Assembly: GCA_902595715.1 (NCBI GenBank)
Contig: CACJRI010000001.1
Coordinates: 114,406 to 178,405, forward strand
From: an uncultured SAR86 cluster bacterium
GTDB taxonomy: Bacteria; Pseudomonadota; Gammaproteobacteria; Magnimaribacterales; AG-339-G14
DNA: 64,000 bases
Direction of reading: 5' to 3'
This document shows positions 53,196 to 62,560 of this stretch, piece by piece (the stretch's first letter is position 1; each line of letters starts with the position of its first letter). The notes under the pieces are model-generated. The model had not been told where the DNA came from, ran no database searches, and saw only the letters and a list, made by a program, of their open reading frames with translations. A program made the translations under genes and the position numbers.

Positions 53196-54078
53196 ACAGT
53201 CTAAGAAAGTTTCTTGCATAGATATCGGCTCAAATGCCATTAAGTACCGACAATACCGTTTGTTGCCGAATAGCCATCTTGAATTAGATACCTTTAAAAG
53301 AGTTAGCTTAAGGTTAGGGTCTGACGCTTTTGGCAGTGGAAAAATGACAGATGAGACTTATCTAGACTTTTTAACAGTTTTAAAAAAACTTAAAAAGCAT
53401 GCAAAAAAAAAGAATGCTGCTTTACTGGGAATATTTGCAACCTCCGCAATGCGAACTTTTTCTAACAGAGAACAAGTTATTAAAAAAGTAAAAAAAGAAT
53501 TGAATTTAGAAATTGAAATTCTCTCTGGAAATGAAGAAGCTTCATTATTAAAATTTTTTAACTACAAAGAATTCATCGACTCAGAAAGTCTTTTAGTAGA
53601 TGTTGGTGGTGGAAGTACAGAGCTTTACCTTTGTGATAAAAATGAAGAAAAACTTAAATCTTTCAATTTGGGTGCCGTAAGAATTCTAAAAGGCTTAGAT
53701 AAAGAAAAAAATTGGCAAGAATTGTCGGATTTTTTAGCAAATATTAATTCCAGACAAGTACAAAACATCATTGGTATTGGGGGTAATGCTAGACAGATTA
53801 TTCAAGCTGCTGGAGTTTTAAAAGATTCTTTAGATTTAGAGGAACTCCAAGAAATAAGATCCCGACTAGGAAAATTATCTCTTGAAGAGAAAGTATCTGA
53901 TTACAATTTTCCTTCGGATAGAGCTGATATCATTGAACACGCTGCAAACATTTTTGAATTCATTTTATTATGTTTCGAAAATGCTAAATTCTTCGCTTCA
54001 AATTGGAATATAAGCGATGGCTATATTTTCAAGAAGAATGCTGAAATCTCTCAGGCCACTTCTTTAGAAGTTTCTTGA
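53188..54078 (+). CDS. Exopolyphosphatase / GppA family phosphatase (short form)
   Basis: The 296-residue protein starts with SCIDIGSNAIKYRQY and has the ATPase-fold motif DVGGGSTELYL and an IGIGGNARQI segment. Ppx/GppA enzymes remove phosphate from polyphosphate ends or from pppGpp. The length fits the two-domain short form, without the C-terminal extension of E. coli Ppx (513). It starts within the last codons of ppk2. Its end overlaps the convergent phoR by 28 bases. Confidence 0.87.
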   Translation: MNKQSKKVSCIDIGSNAIKYRQYRLLPNSHLELDTFKRVSLRLGSDAFGSGKMTDETYLDFLTVLKKLKKHAKKKNAALLGIFATSAMRTFSNREQVIKKVKKELNLEIEILSGNEEASLLKFFNYKEFIDSESLLVDVGGGSTELYLCDKNEEKLKSFNLGAVRILKGLDKEKNWQELSDFLANINSRQVQNIIGIGGNARQIIQAAGVLKDSLDLEELQEIRSRLGKLSLEEKVSDYNFPSDRADIIEHAANIFEFILLCFENAKFFASNWNISDGYIFKKNAEISQATSLEVS

Positions 54079-55397
54079 TGAATTTTTACGTCAATGTAAA
54101 AAATCGATCCTTTGGGTTCGTTTGATTCTACCCCAACGGAATAACCCATCATCAATGCTAAATTTTTAGAGATTGAGAGCCCTAGTCCTGTTCCACCAAT
54201 TTTTTTAGATCTGCCTTTATCTACTCTGAAAAATCTTTCAAAAACTCTCTCACGGTATTTTTTAGCTATCCCAATTCCATTGTCTATAACCTTGATGCGA
54301 CAAAAATCTTTATCTATCTTTTCGTTATCAATCTCAATAATCTCGTCATCAGGACTATGTTTAATTGCATTAGTTATGTAATTAGAAATTATTATTTTTA
54401 TTGCTGATTCATCGCCAATGATATGAGTTATTTCAGAGATCTTATTTACCAGTTTGATGTTACTTGACTCAGTCATTGGCTTTAATTCTTTGATGGCAGA
54501 ATCAACAATATTTTTAATATTGAGCTTATCTAATGAAATCGGATAGTCTCCAGACTCCATACTAGAGATTGAAAGTAACTCGTTCACAATAGTTGCCATC
54601 CTTTCGCTTTGAGATTGAATTGCTTTGGTAAAATTTATTGCATTCTCGTCTTTGATTAATTTAGTGGATAACAAAGTCTCAGAATTTGCCTTTATTACAC
54701 TAATCGGCGTTCTTAATTCATGCGAGACATTACCGATAAAATCCTCACGCATCTTTTCAAGAGTCTTTAATTTTGAAATATCGGAAAAAACAATTAAGAG
54801 CTGATTATCATTTGAAAATTTCTGCGAACTTACAAGATAAACTGTTTTTATTGTTCTTGGGCCTGCTATTTCCTTTGTATATTCATCTTTTTCCCAAGCT
54901 TTCTTTATGAATTTTTTAAATGCGGGATATGAAATATTTTTAAATAAATCATCACCAATTTTTAATTCAGGGAAAAAATCTTTTGTAATGGTCTGGTTGA
55001 AATACATCACGTTCAAATCTTCGTTCACTAAGATAACTCCCTGACCCATTCTTGATAATAAATTACTTATGAATGAAAGTTGTTTTGAATAACTTTCCAG
55101 TTCATTTTGAACAACAGCGGTTGATGTTCTCAAAGTATCAAAAGCTGATTCAGAATCAATTTCTTCATTGTTGGCTGGTCCTGAAATTATCCTTGATGCC
55201 TGAATAACAACGTCTCTTAAAAATCTATAAAGAGTGGTGCCAGCGGCAAGTATAAGAATTAAAAAGAGAGAAATGCCAGCAAGTATGTTTTCACTAAAGT
55301 ATTCATTTCCCCTTAAAATGATGGCGCTAATCAAGAATGAAGCAAGAACTGTAAATACTATCAGTATAAATATTCTAATTTTTAAAGAGAACTTCAT
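54051..55397 (-). CDS. phoR: PhoR-like sensor histidine kinase
   Basis: The 448-residue kinase has two transmembrane segments (about 9-29 and 37-58), a PAS domain (about 105-210), a HisKA motif with His226 in SHELRTP and an HATPase domain with NYITNAIKH, DNGIGI and GTGLGLSI. There is almost no periplasmic loop, as in PhoR, which senses phosphate through the transporter and PhoU. It follows phoB by 9 bases. No pst or phoU gene is in the window. Confidence 0.9.
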   Translation of the reverse strand: MKFSLKIRIFILIVFTVLASFLISAIILRGNEYFSENILAGISLFLILILAAGTTLYRFLRDVVIQASRIISGPANNEEIDSESAFDTLRTSTAVVQNELESYSKQLSFISNLLSRMGQGVILVNEDLNVMYFNQTITKDFFPELKIGDDLFKNISYPAFKKFIKKAWEKDEYTKEIAGPRTIKTVYLVSSQKFSNDNQLLIVFSDISKLKTLEKMREDFIGNVSHELRTPISVIKANSETLLSTKLIKDENAINFTKAIQSQSERMATIVNELLSISSMESGDYPISLDKLNIKNIVDSAIKELKPMTESSNIKLVNKISEITHIIGDESAIKIIISNYITNAIKHSPDDEIIEIDNEKIDKDFCRIKVIDNGIGIAKKYRERVFERFFRVDKGRSKKIGGTGLGLSISKNLALMMGYSVGVESNEPKGSIFYIDVKIHQETSKEVA

Positions 55398-55406
55398 AAA
55401 TTAAAA

Positions 55407-56105
55407 TCAAGTCTTATTAAATATATATCCGACACCTCGAATTGTTTCGATATTGTCTCCATACTTTCCAAGTTTAGATCTCAGTCTTTTCACGTGAGTA
55501 TCTACTGTTCGAGAAGTGACAGAACTATCGTACCCCCAAACTTTATCCAAAAGATTATCTCTGGTTTGAACTTTGTCAGCTCTTTTAATTAAGTATTTCA
55601 ACAAAGTGAATTCTTTTGCCGTAAGCGAAATTTTCTTATCCTTTAGGAACACTTTATGTTTACTAGTATCTATTAACAGGTCTTGATATGAGATATTTGG
55701 CTCATCATCAGATGTGTCTTTGGAAGACTCTTTTTCACCTCTTCTTAATTGAGCTTGTACTCTTAGCATCAATTCCCTAATGCTGTAGGGCTTAACAATA
55801 TAGTCGTCTGCACCAAGTTCAAAACCCACGACTCGATCTACCTCCTCGCCCTTTGCGGTAACAATTATCACGCTGATATTTTTTAGGTTGTCTTTTGATC
55901 TAATATGTCGACAAATATCCAGACCAGAAATGTCAGGCAGCATCAAATCTAAAATTACCAGATCTGGAGGTGATTCATTTTCTAGAATTGCCAAGGCCTC
56001 AGAACCTTTAAGAGCAGGAATTACCTTGTAACCCTCGTTTTCAAGATTAAAACTTAAGGTCTGATTAAGGTCTTCTTCGTCTTCGATGACTAGAATTTTT
56101 TTCAT
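55407..56105 (-). CDS. phoB: PhoB-like response regulator
   Basis: The 232-residue regulator has a receiver domain with Asp53 (ILDLMLPD) and Lys105-type TAKG, and a winged-helix DNA-binding domain ending in RVHTHVKRLR-like sequence (SRTVDTHVKRLRSKL). Length and linker match PhoB. It would bind the Pho-box-like repeats in this island. The gene is preceded by an 86-base space after sixA. Confidence 0.91.
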   Translation of the reverse strand: MKKILVIEDEEDLNQTLSFNLENEGYKVIPALKGSEALAILENESPPDLVILDLMLPDISGLDICRHIRSKDNLKNISVIIVTAKGEEVDRVVGFELGADDYIVKPYSIRELMLRVQAQLRRGEKESSKDTSDDEPNISYQDLLIDTSKHKVFLKDKKISLTAKEFTLLKYLIKRADKVQTRDNLLDKVWGYDSSVTSRTVDTHVKRLRSKLGKYGDNIETIRGVGYIFNKT

Positions 56106-56191
56106 AAGTGGTGGTATTTTACTATATTCGTTCTTTTGAATAAGTTTTTTATATTTAAATTTTCAATTCTGTAACTTTGCTGTCGAAGAAT

Positions 56192-56671
56192 TCACATTTT
56201 TTTTGGATAGTGATAAAAAATTTTCTCCGCTAAATGAAAATTATTATCTTTTATAGATGCTGCATTGATTGAAAAACCTGCACATCCACAAGTGGGAAAA
56301 AAAATAGGTTCGGGAGAGAACTGCGAAGCACATTCGGATATTCCAGGGTTGTGACCGATAAACAGAATTGCTTCATCGCTATCGTTATTGATCACATGCT
56401 CCAGATAATTTATTGGCGAACCGTGATAAAGAGCATCATCAAATTCAGTGGAAAAATTTCTTTCATAGTCAGTAAAAAATAATTCCAAAGTTTCTTTGGT
56501 TCTTTTAGCAGGACTGGAAATTACTTTTAGATTTTCTGGAAAATAATGATGTAATTTCTTTCCCATTTGAGGAGCATCTCTCAATCCTCTTTTATTGAGA
56601 GGTCGGTCAAAATCTTTCAATGAGGGATTACCCCAATCGGACTTAGCGTGCCTTAAAAAGAAAAGTTTCAA
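56192..56671 (-). CDS. sixA: SixA-like histidine phosphatase
   Basis: The 159-residue protein has the RHG-type motif LRHAKSDW (catalytic His8), SSPAKRTKET and FIGHNPGIS, the SixA pattern. In E. coli SixA acts on a phosphotransferase protein; the target here is not known. It lies 3 bases after the FAH-family gene and 86 bases before phoB, so it may belong to the catabolic operon or serve the two-component system. Confidence 0.85.
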   Translation of the reverse strand: MKLFFLRHAKSDWGNPSLKDFDRPLNKRGLRDAPQMGKKLHHYFPENLKVISSPAKRTKETLELFFTDYERNFSTEFDDALYHGSPINYLEHVINNDSDEAILFIGHNPGISECASQFSPEPIFFPTCGCAGFSINAASIKDNNFHLAEKIFYHYPKKM

Positions 56672-56674
56672 ATA

Positions 56675-57559
56675 CTAGGCAATGAATTTGGTCGAGTCCG
56701 GTTCTTTAACAACTTTATTGCTAAGAGTTCCTACTTTTTCCAGTTCAATTTTGATTTCATCGCCCTCTTGGAGCCAACTTGCTCTCCCCGCCATGACTTC
56801 AACGCCTAATACGCCGCCTGGAGTTCCAGTAGGCACAACATCCCCCGGCATAAGTGTAAAGGCTGTAGATAAATGTTCGATTAAATCGTAACAATTGAAA
56901 ACGAGTTCCTTGGTATTGGAGTTTTGTTTTTCTTCGCCATTTAAGAAAAGTTTGATGTCCAAGTTATGCGGATCACCAATTTCGTCCATCGTTACTAAAC
57001 AAGGTCCTAAAGGACAATGCGTATCAAAGCTTTTTCCCATGGTAAAAGTTGGGACAGCCAATTGCCAATCTCTAACACTGACGTCGTTGCAGATGGTAAT
57101 TCCTGCAATCACAGATGCTGCTTCATCTTTAGAAACATGTCGGCATTGCTTACCAATTACAAATGCCATTTCTGCTTCGTAGTCCAAAGCTTCTGAAGCC
57201 CTTGGCAAATGGATAACGCCATTATGGCCAGTTACTGAAGAGGATTGTTTATTGAAAACCATGGGAATCTTGGGGGTTTCCATCCCAGATTCTTTTACGT
57301 GGTCAGCGTAATTAAGACCAATAGCCAGAATTTTTTGCGGATTTAAAATTGGCGACAATAAAGTAACTGAATCCACAGGTATTAAATTTTCTGCCTTTTC
57401 AAGCAAGTCTGTCGCTTTATTCATGTTCACTTCCCCGCCTTCAAGAAATGCTTTCATTTCATTCGGTAAAGAAGAATCGTTGGTAAAAGGACAAATGCTG
57501 TCTTCGAGCAACGCCCCAATTGCTGGTGTATCGCTATTGGAATAAGTTACGAGTTTCAT
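56675..57559 (-). CDS. Fumarylacetoacetate hydrolase family protein
   Basis: The 294-residue enzyme has the metal motif DYEAE (126-130) with Glu128 and Glu130, ILAIGLNYADHVKE and PGDVVPTGTPGGVL. The FAH family includes acylpyruvate hydrolases, oxaloacetate decarboxylases and hydratases in aromatic breakdown. The reaction here is not certain. It lies between an SDR and sixA, with 2-3 base gaps. Confidence 0.87.
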   Translation of the reverse strand: MKLVTYSNSDTPAIGALLEDSICPFTNDSSLPNEMKAFLEGGEVNMNKATDLLEKAENLIPVDSVTLLSPILNPQKILAIGLNYADHVKESGMETPKIPMVFNKQSSSVTGHNGVIHLPRASEALDYEAEMAFVIGKQCRHVSKDEAASVIAGITICNDVSVRDWQLAVPTFTMGKSFDTHCPLGPCLVTMDEIGDPHNLDIKLFLNGEEKQNSNTKELVFNCYDLIEHLSTAFTLMPGDVVPTGTPGGVLGVEVMAGRASWLQEGDEIKIELEKVGTLSNKVVKEPDSTKFIA

Positions 57560-57561
57560 AA

Positions 57562-58329
57562 TTATTTCGGTTGCATCCTGATTCCACCATCGAGACGAAT
57601 CGTCTCACCATTGAGGAAAGGATTTTCAATTATTTGTGTTGCCAACATCGCAAATTCGTCGGGGTTACCCAAACGTTTTGGAAATTGCGTCATTTCAATA
57701 AGAGGATTTCTTACTGCATCGGATGCCATGGCCATCAGAGGTGTGTCAAAAATTCCTGGAGCAATGGTGTTGTTCCTAATTCCCATTCTTGCTAAGTCTC
57801 TCGCTATAGGTAGAGTCATACCAACAACTCCACCTTTACTTGCGCTATAGGCAGCTTGACCAATTTGACCGTCAAAAGCAGCAACTGATGCTGTGTTGAT
57901 AATCACCCCACATTCGTTATCTTGTTCCGGTTCGTTTTTTCCCATGACTTCAGCGGCAAGTCTTAAACAATTAAAAGTTCCGTTAAGATTGATATCAATC
58001 ACCAACTTAAAATAATCCAATGGATGAGGACCGTCTTTACCAACCGTCTTGGAAGCACTTCCGATTCCAGCGCAATTGATTAAAATATGAATGGCACCAA
58101 ATTTTTCTACAGTTTTATCCATTGCAGCTTTGACATTCTCTTCCTCAATAACATTGGTTATACAGTAATCTGCATCGTCGCCCAATTCTGCAACCGCTGT
58201 TTTGGCATTGTCTTCGTTTAAATCTAACAACATTAATTTTGCGCCCTTTTCTTTTAGTGCCTTGGCAGTAGCCAAACCCAGTCCGGATGCTCCGCCGGTA
58301 ATTACAGCAACTTTATCTTGAATATTCAT
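57562..58329 (-). CDS. Short-chain dehydrogenase, 3-hydroxyacyl-CoA dehydrogenase type II-like
   Basis: The 255-residue SDR has TGGASGLG (11-18), NCAGIG, and YSASKGG. The stretch VASFDGQ-like (VAAFDGQIGQAAYS) and GIFDTPLM match the type II 3-hydroxyacyl-CoA dehydrogenases (HSD17B10-like). It would oxidise 3-hydroxyacyl-CoA with NAD+. A GAGGAG site lies 6 bases before the ATG. It is divergent from the enoyl-CoA hydratase gene with 124 bases between them. Confidence 0.86.
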   Translation of the reverse strand: MNIQDKVAVITGGASGLGLATAKALKEKGAKLMLLDLNEDNAKTAVAELGDDADYCITNVIEEENVKAAMDKTVEKFGAIHILINCAGIGSASKTVGKDGPHPLDYFKLVIDINLNGTFNCLRLAAEVMGKNEPEQDNECGVIINTASVAAFDGQIGQAAYSASKGGVVGMTLPIARDLARMGIRNNTIAPGIFDTPLMAMASDAVRNPLIEMTQFPKRLGNPDEFAMLATQIIENPFLNGETIRLDGGIRMQPK

Positions 58330-58410
58330 AAACTCTCCTCAAAAAAGTGACTAGCATTATTACAGTTTTGAAGAAAAAATAAAGTAACCCATCTCCTATG
58401 GACTCAAGCG

Positions 58411-58433
58411 TTAACCTTTATTAAGATTAAGGT
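58411..58433. promoter_or_regulatory. Inverted repeat between divergent fatty-acid genes
   Basis: ACCTT (58414-58418) and AAGGT (58429-58433) form an inverted repeat with a 10-base A/T-rich spacer, 20 bases before the enoyl-CoA hydratase ATG. The place, between divergent catabolic genes, suits an operator, but no regulator gene is near. The rest of the 58330-58453 spacer shows no clear promoter. Confidence 0.3.
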
Positions 58434-58453
58434 CCACTTTTTAGGGAGAAAAT

Positions 58454-59245
58454 ATGAAAACCGATTACGAATTTTTAAAAACTGAGGTCGACGGTCACAT
58501 CTTAACCGTCACCATAAATAGACCGGAAAGAATGAATGCTTTGCATCCACCTGCACATGCAGAATTTGATGAAGTTTGGAATGAATTTGATAAAGACGAA
58601 AATCTCTGGGTTGGTATTGTCACCGGTGAAGGCGATCGTGCTTTTTCAGCAGGAAACGATCTTAAGTTTCAAGCTGAAGCTGGCGGAAAAATGGATATCA
58701 ATATGGCCTCTTCGGGTTTCGCTGGATTAACTTCCAGATTCAATTTAACCAAACCTCTGATTGCTGCAGTAAATGGTGTTTCGATGGGTGGTGGATTTGA
58801 GATAGCTCTTGCCTGTGATTTGATTGTGGCTTCCACGAATGCAAAATTTGCTTTGCCAGAACCTAAGGTTGGTCTTGCTGCTCTTGCTGGCGGTATGCAA
58901 AGACTCCCAAGACAAATTGGAATGAAAAATGCTCTTGGTATGATGCTAACCGGTAGACACGTTTCTGCTGAGGAAGGCATGCGACTTGGCTTTGTTAATG
59001 AGGTGGTCGAGCCTGAAAACCTCATCTCTGCTGCTAAAGCTTGGGCGAAACAAATTGAAGAATGTTCCCCAATGTCCATTAGAGCAACCAAACAAGTTGC
59101 CTATGAAAATTTCAATGAGCCAGACTTAGAGAAATCAATGAAAGCGCACTACTCTGCGGTAAAAGAATTATTCGGTAGTGAAGACTTTATTGAAGGACCT
59201 GTCGCATTTGCTGAAAAAAGATTGCCAAATTGGAAAGGCAAATAA
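58454..59245 (+). CDS. Enoyl-CoA hydratase/isomerase family protein
   Basis: The 263-residue crotonase has FSAGNDLKFQ (oxyanion-hole region), VSMGGGFEIALACDLIVA and LPEPKVGLAALAGG. It would hydrate or isomerise an enoyl-CoA. A GGGAG site lies 6 bases before the ATG. It is the first gene of a five-gene plus-strand run with tight spacing, and differs clearly in sequence from the second crotonase (60022-60846). Confidence 0.88.
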   Translation: MKTDYEFLKTEVDGHILTVTINRPERMNALHPPAHAEFDEVWNEFDKDENLWVGIVTGEGDRAFSAGNDLKFQAEAGGKMDINMASSGFAGLTSRFNLTKPLIAAVNGVSMGGGFEIALACDLIVASTNAKFALPEPKVGLAALAGGMQRLPRQIGMKNALGMMLTGRHVSAEEGMRLGFVNEVVEPENLISAAKAWAKQIEECSPMSIRATKQVAYENFNEPDLEKSMKAHYSAVKELFGSEDFIEGPVAFAEKRLPNWKGK

Positions 59246-59263
59246 ATTCAAGGAGAAAACACA

Positions 59264-60022
59264 ATGTTTGATTTAACTGGAAAAAACGCCATTATTACTG
59301 GCTCGTCAAAAGGAATTGGAAAATCCATTGCTGCTGCGATGGCTCAACAAGGAGCCAATGTGGTCATTTCAAGTCGAAAGGCAGATGTCTGTGAAGCTAC
59401 GGCGGAGGAAATTAATTCTAAAGGTTTCCCTGGAAAAGCAATTGTCATTCCATGCAATATCTCCGATAAAACGGCTTTGGAGATGCTGGTTGAAGAAACC
59501 AGATCTCAATTGGGACAAATAGATATCTTGGTTTGCAATGCAGCAAGTAATCCTTTCTTTGGTTCTATCAAAGACATTCCTGATGATGCTTTTGAAAAAA
59601 TCATGAACAACAACATCAAAAGTAATCACAATCTCTGCCAGATGGTTATTCCTGAAATGATGGAACGCAAAGATGGAAGTATTATTATTGTTTCTTCTAT
59701 TGGAGGCTTAAACGCAAGCCCTGTAATAGGTGCTTACAATATTTCCAAAGCAGCAGATATCATGCTTGTAAAAAATTATGCTTTGGAATTTGGTCAATAC
59801 AACATCAGAACCAATGCGATAGCTCCTGGGCTTTTTAGAACGGATTTTGCAAAGGCACTTTGGGAAAATCCTGAAATCTTGAAACAATCAACCGCTACTT
59901 GCCCTATGAAAAGAATAGGTGAACCGGATGAAATTGGTGGTGCGGCAGTATTTTTGGCTTCCCAAGCAGGAAGTTTTGTAAATGGACACACTTTAGTAAT
60001 AGATGGAGGCACAGTAGTCTAA
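59264..60022 (+). CDS. Short-chain dehydrogenase
   Basis: The 252-residue SDR has TGSSKGIG (12-19), CNAAS in place of NNAG, and AYNISKAA with the Tyr/Lys pair. The C-terminal GGTVV end is typical. The cofactor and substrate are not known; a CoA-linked hydroxyacyl substrate is likely from the neighbours. An AAGGAG site lies 8 bases before the ATG. It shares one base with the next gene. Confidence 0.87.
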   Translation: MFDLTGKNAIITGSSKGIGKSIAAAMAQQGANVVISSRKADVCEATAEEINSKGFPGKAIVIPCNISDKTALEMLVEETRSQLGQIDILVCNAASNPFFGSIKDIPDDAFEKIMNNNIKSNHNLCQMVIPEMMERKDGSIIIVSSIGGLNASPVIGAYNISKAADIMLVKNYALEFGQYNIRTNAIAPGLFRTDFAKALWENPEILKQSTATCPMKRIGEPDEIGGAAVFLASQAGSFVNGHTLVIDGGTVV

Positions 60023-60846
60023 TGAGTAACGAAGTAGTTTTATATGACAAGAAAGAATCGGGAGTGGCTTTAATTTCACTTAATCGTCCGGATAGACTTA
60101 ACGCAATCACTGGAGAGTTGACTGCCAGACTAAAAGAGAAAATCGATGATGCATGTAAAGACGATGATGTAAAAGTCATCGTGCTGACTGGATCTGGTCG
60201 AGGTTTCAGTGCTGGTGCTGATATGGACAGTCTCTCTGATATTTCAGCCAATAATCGGGAAGAAAATCCCGACCAACCTGAAGACCGTAAATACGAATCC
60301 AATGGTTTATCAGAATGGGAAGGTACTTACAGTTATTTTCCTTCCGTGCCAAAGCCGATAATTGCAGCAATAAATGGTCCTGCGGCAGGAGTTGGTTTAA
60401 TCATGTCTTTGTACTGCGACATGCGTGTTGCTTCAACAGATGCTGTGTTCTCAACTGCTTTTTCTAAAAGAGGGCTCATTGCTGAATGGGGTGTAGGTTG
60501 GATACTGCCAAGAATCATTGGAGTTGCTCACACCATGGATATTATGATGACTGCTAGAAAATTTGATGCCAAGGAAGCAGAACGTATTGGTTTGGTAAAT
60601 CGTTGTTTTCCCGCGGAAAGTTTTATGGAAGATGTCATGGCTTATGCAGAAGATATTGCCCAGAACGTCTCTCCTCGATCGGTACAAATCATGAAACGTC
60701 AAATCTATACTGCCTTAGGAGAAGACATTAAAACCAATTTGGAATCATCTATGGAAGAGATGGTAAAAAGTTTTGGTTCAGAAGATTTCAAGGAAGGTGT
60801 AAAACATTTCATTGAAAAGCGTCCCGCAAACTTTACAGGAAAATAA
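60022..60846 (+). CDS. Enoyl-CoA hydratase/isomerase family protein
   Basis: The 274-residue crotonase has GRGFSAGADMDSLSD, NGPAAGVGLIMSLYCDMRVAS and FSKRGLIAEWGVGWILPR. The AEWG form resembles crotonases acting on short or branched acyl-CoAs; exact activity is unknown. It is coupled to the SDR by a TAATG overlap and lies 2 bases before the acyl-CoA synthetase gene. Confidence 0.88.
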   Translation: MSNEVVLYDKKESGVALISLNRPDRLNAITGELTARLKEKIDDACKDDDVKVIVLTGSGRGFSAGADMDSLSDISANNREENPDQPEDRKYESNGLSEWEGTYSYFPSVPKPIIAAINGPAAGVGLIMSLYCDMRVASTDAVFSTAFSKRGLIAEWGVGWILPRIIGVAHTMDIMMTARKFDAKEAERIGLVNRCFPAESFMEDVMAYAEDIAQNVSPRSVQIMKRQIYTALGEDIKTNLESSMEEMVKSFGSEDFKEGVKHFIEKRPANFTGK

Positions 60847-60848
60847 TC

Positions 60849-62558
60849 ATGGCAAATGCAATGGATTTTATTGATCCAGCTAATCGTTTAGCTGTCTTAG
60901 AAGAAGTTACAGCTGAGGGTATGCTGTCGTTGAAAAAAGAAACTATCAGAGGCAACGAATATGATGTTTTTGCTGAAGCTCCCAACAACCTTAGAGAATT
61001 TTATGAAATTGGTCTTCTGCATGGAGATTGGGAACATATCATTTACGAAGAAGATCGAATAACTTATCCAGAGACCTTTGCAAGAGCTAATCAGTTGGGT
61101 AACGTTTTGCAAAATACCTACGGTATTGGGAAAGGAGATAAAGTTTCTTTTTCCATGCGTAACTATCCTGAATGGATGTTTTGTTATATGGCTATCACTT
61201 CGATTGGCGCAATTGTTGTTCCGCTAAATTCATGGTGGCAAGGCGATGAACTCGAATACGGAATTACCAACAGCGAATCAAAATTATTCATTGGCGACGA
61301 AGAGCGTTTGGATCGTCTTGGAGATCGCTGTTCAGATGTAGCAAAAATATCAGTGCGTTCCAATAATCCAGATCATCAAGAATTTGATTTTTATAGAGTG
61401 ATTGAAGGAGCGAGCGATAAACTCGAAAATCCTGTAGAAATTTTACCTGATGAGGATGCTTCCATAATGTATACCTCAGGCAGTACAGGTTACCCTAAAG
61501 GGGTTGTTTTAACTCATCGTTCTATTATTTTTGCACCCTATTATTGGATTACATTAACAACTATGGGTAAGGCAGCACTCGGCGAGGCTGCACCTGAGGC
61601 TTCTGAAGATCAAATGGCAACCCTTGTAAGCGTTCCCCTATTTCATGTTACTGGTTGTCATGCTATTTTCTTGCTCTCTATTCCTGTTGGTAGAAAAACG
61701 GTTTTGATGTATAAATGGGATCCAGAAGTAGCGTTGGATTTGATAGAACGTGAAAAAATATCTATTTTCACAGGAGTGCCAACTATGTCCTATGAAATGG
61801 TTGAGGCACAAAAGAAAAATCCTAGGGATATTTCTTCGCTCAAGGATTTAACCGGTGGAGGAGCTGCTAGGCCACCTGAACAAGTCAAAGAGATGAAAGC
61901 TAATATGAAAGATACCAACCCTGGCATTGGCTATGGACTTACAGAAACGAATGCTTTAGCTGCGAACAATACTGGTGATGTGTACCTACAAAAGCCTGAT
62001 AGTACTGGCTTTGCTGTTCCCAAACTAATTGATTTAAAAATTGTCGATGATGATGGTAATGAATTGCCTACCGGAGAAATTGGTGAAGTTTGTATTAGAG
62101 GTGCTTGTACTTTTCGTTGTTATTGGAAAAATCAAGAAGCTACAGATGAAGTTTTGGATTCAGAAGGATGGTTTCGTTCCGGTGATATTGGATTATTGGA
62201 TGAGGATGATTTCCTTTATATCAAAGACCGAAAAAAAGATATCGTTATACGTGGTGGAGAAAATATTGCTTGCTTGGAGGTTGAAGCGGCAATAACTGAG
62301 CACCCTGCTGTCTTGGAGGCTTCGGTATTTGGTGTGCCTGATGAAAGACTTGGTGAAAAATTAGCTACAGTGGTTTCATATAGAGATAATCAAAATATTG
62401 ATGAAAACGAACTATCTTCTTTTTTAGCAGAAAAACTAGCAAAATTTAAAATTCCCGAATACATGTGGTTTCAAACTGAGCAACTGCCTCGAATTGCTTC
62501 AGGAAAAATTGCAAAAAAACAAATGCGTGAAGAAGCTATTGTAAAACTAGGAGGATAA
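60849..62558 (+). CDS. Acyl-CoA synthetase (AMP-forming)
   Basis: The 569-residue ligase has the P-loop YTSGSTGYPKGV (about 208-219), GYGLTETNA, RSGDIG, KDRKKDIVIRGGENI and the C-terminal catalytic lysine in ASGKIAKKQ. It activates a carboxylic acid, such as a fatty acid, to its CoA ester through an acyl-AMP. It supplies the CoA substrate for the hydratases and SDRs around it. Confidence 0.9.
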   Translation: MANAMDFIDPANRLAVLEEVTAEGMLSLKKETIRGNEYDVFAEAPNNLREFYEIGLLHGDWEHIIYEEDRITYPETFARANQLGNVLQNTYGIGKGDKVSFSMRNYPEWMFCYMAITSIGAIVVPLNSWWQGDELEYGITNSESKLFIGDEERLDRLGDRCSDVAKISVRSNNPDHQEFDFYRVIEGASDKLENPVEILPDEDASIMYTSGSTGYPKGVVLTHRSIIFAPYYWITLTTMGKAALGEAAPEASEDQMATLVSVPLFHVTGCHAIFLLSIPVGRKTVLMYKWDPEVALDLIEREKISIFTGVPTMSYEMVEAQKKNPRDISSLKDLTGGGAARPPEQVKEMKANMKDTNPGIGYGLTETNALAANNTGDVYLQKPDSTGFAVPKLIDLKIVDDDGNELPTGEIGEVCIRGACTFRCYWKNQEATDEVLDSEGWFRSGDIGLLDEDDFLYIKDRKKDIVIRGGENIACLEVEAAITEHPAVLEASVFGVPDERLGEKLATVVSYRDNQNIDENELSSFLAEKLAKFKIPEYMWFQTEQLPRIASGKIAKKQMREEAIVKLGG

Positions 62559-62560
62559 TT

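Noticed and set aside
56169..56186. CTGTAAC-TTTG-CTGTCGA upstream of phoB as a Pho box
   Set aside because: The spacing is right, but only about 11 of 18 positions match and the direction is opposite to phoB.
56682..57182. Plus-strand ORFs of 69 and 95 codons inside the FAH-family gene
   Set aside because: Both are antisense to a gene with clear metal-binding motifs; no start signal or family pattern is seen.
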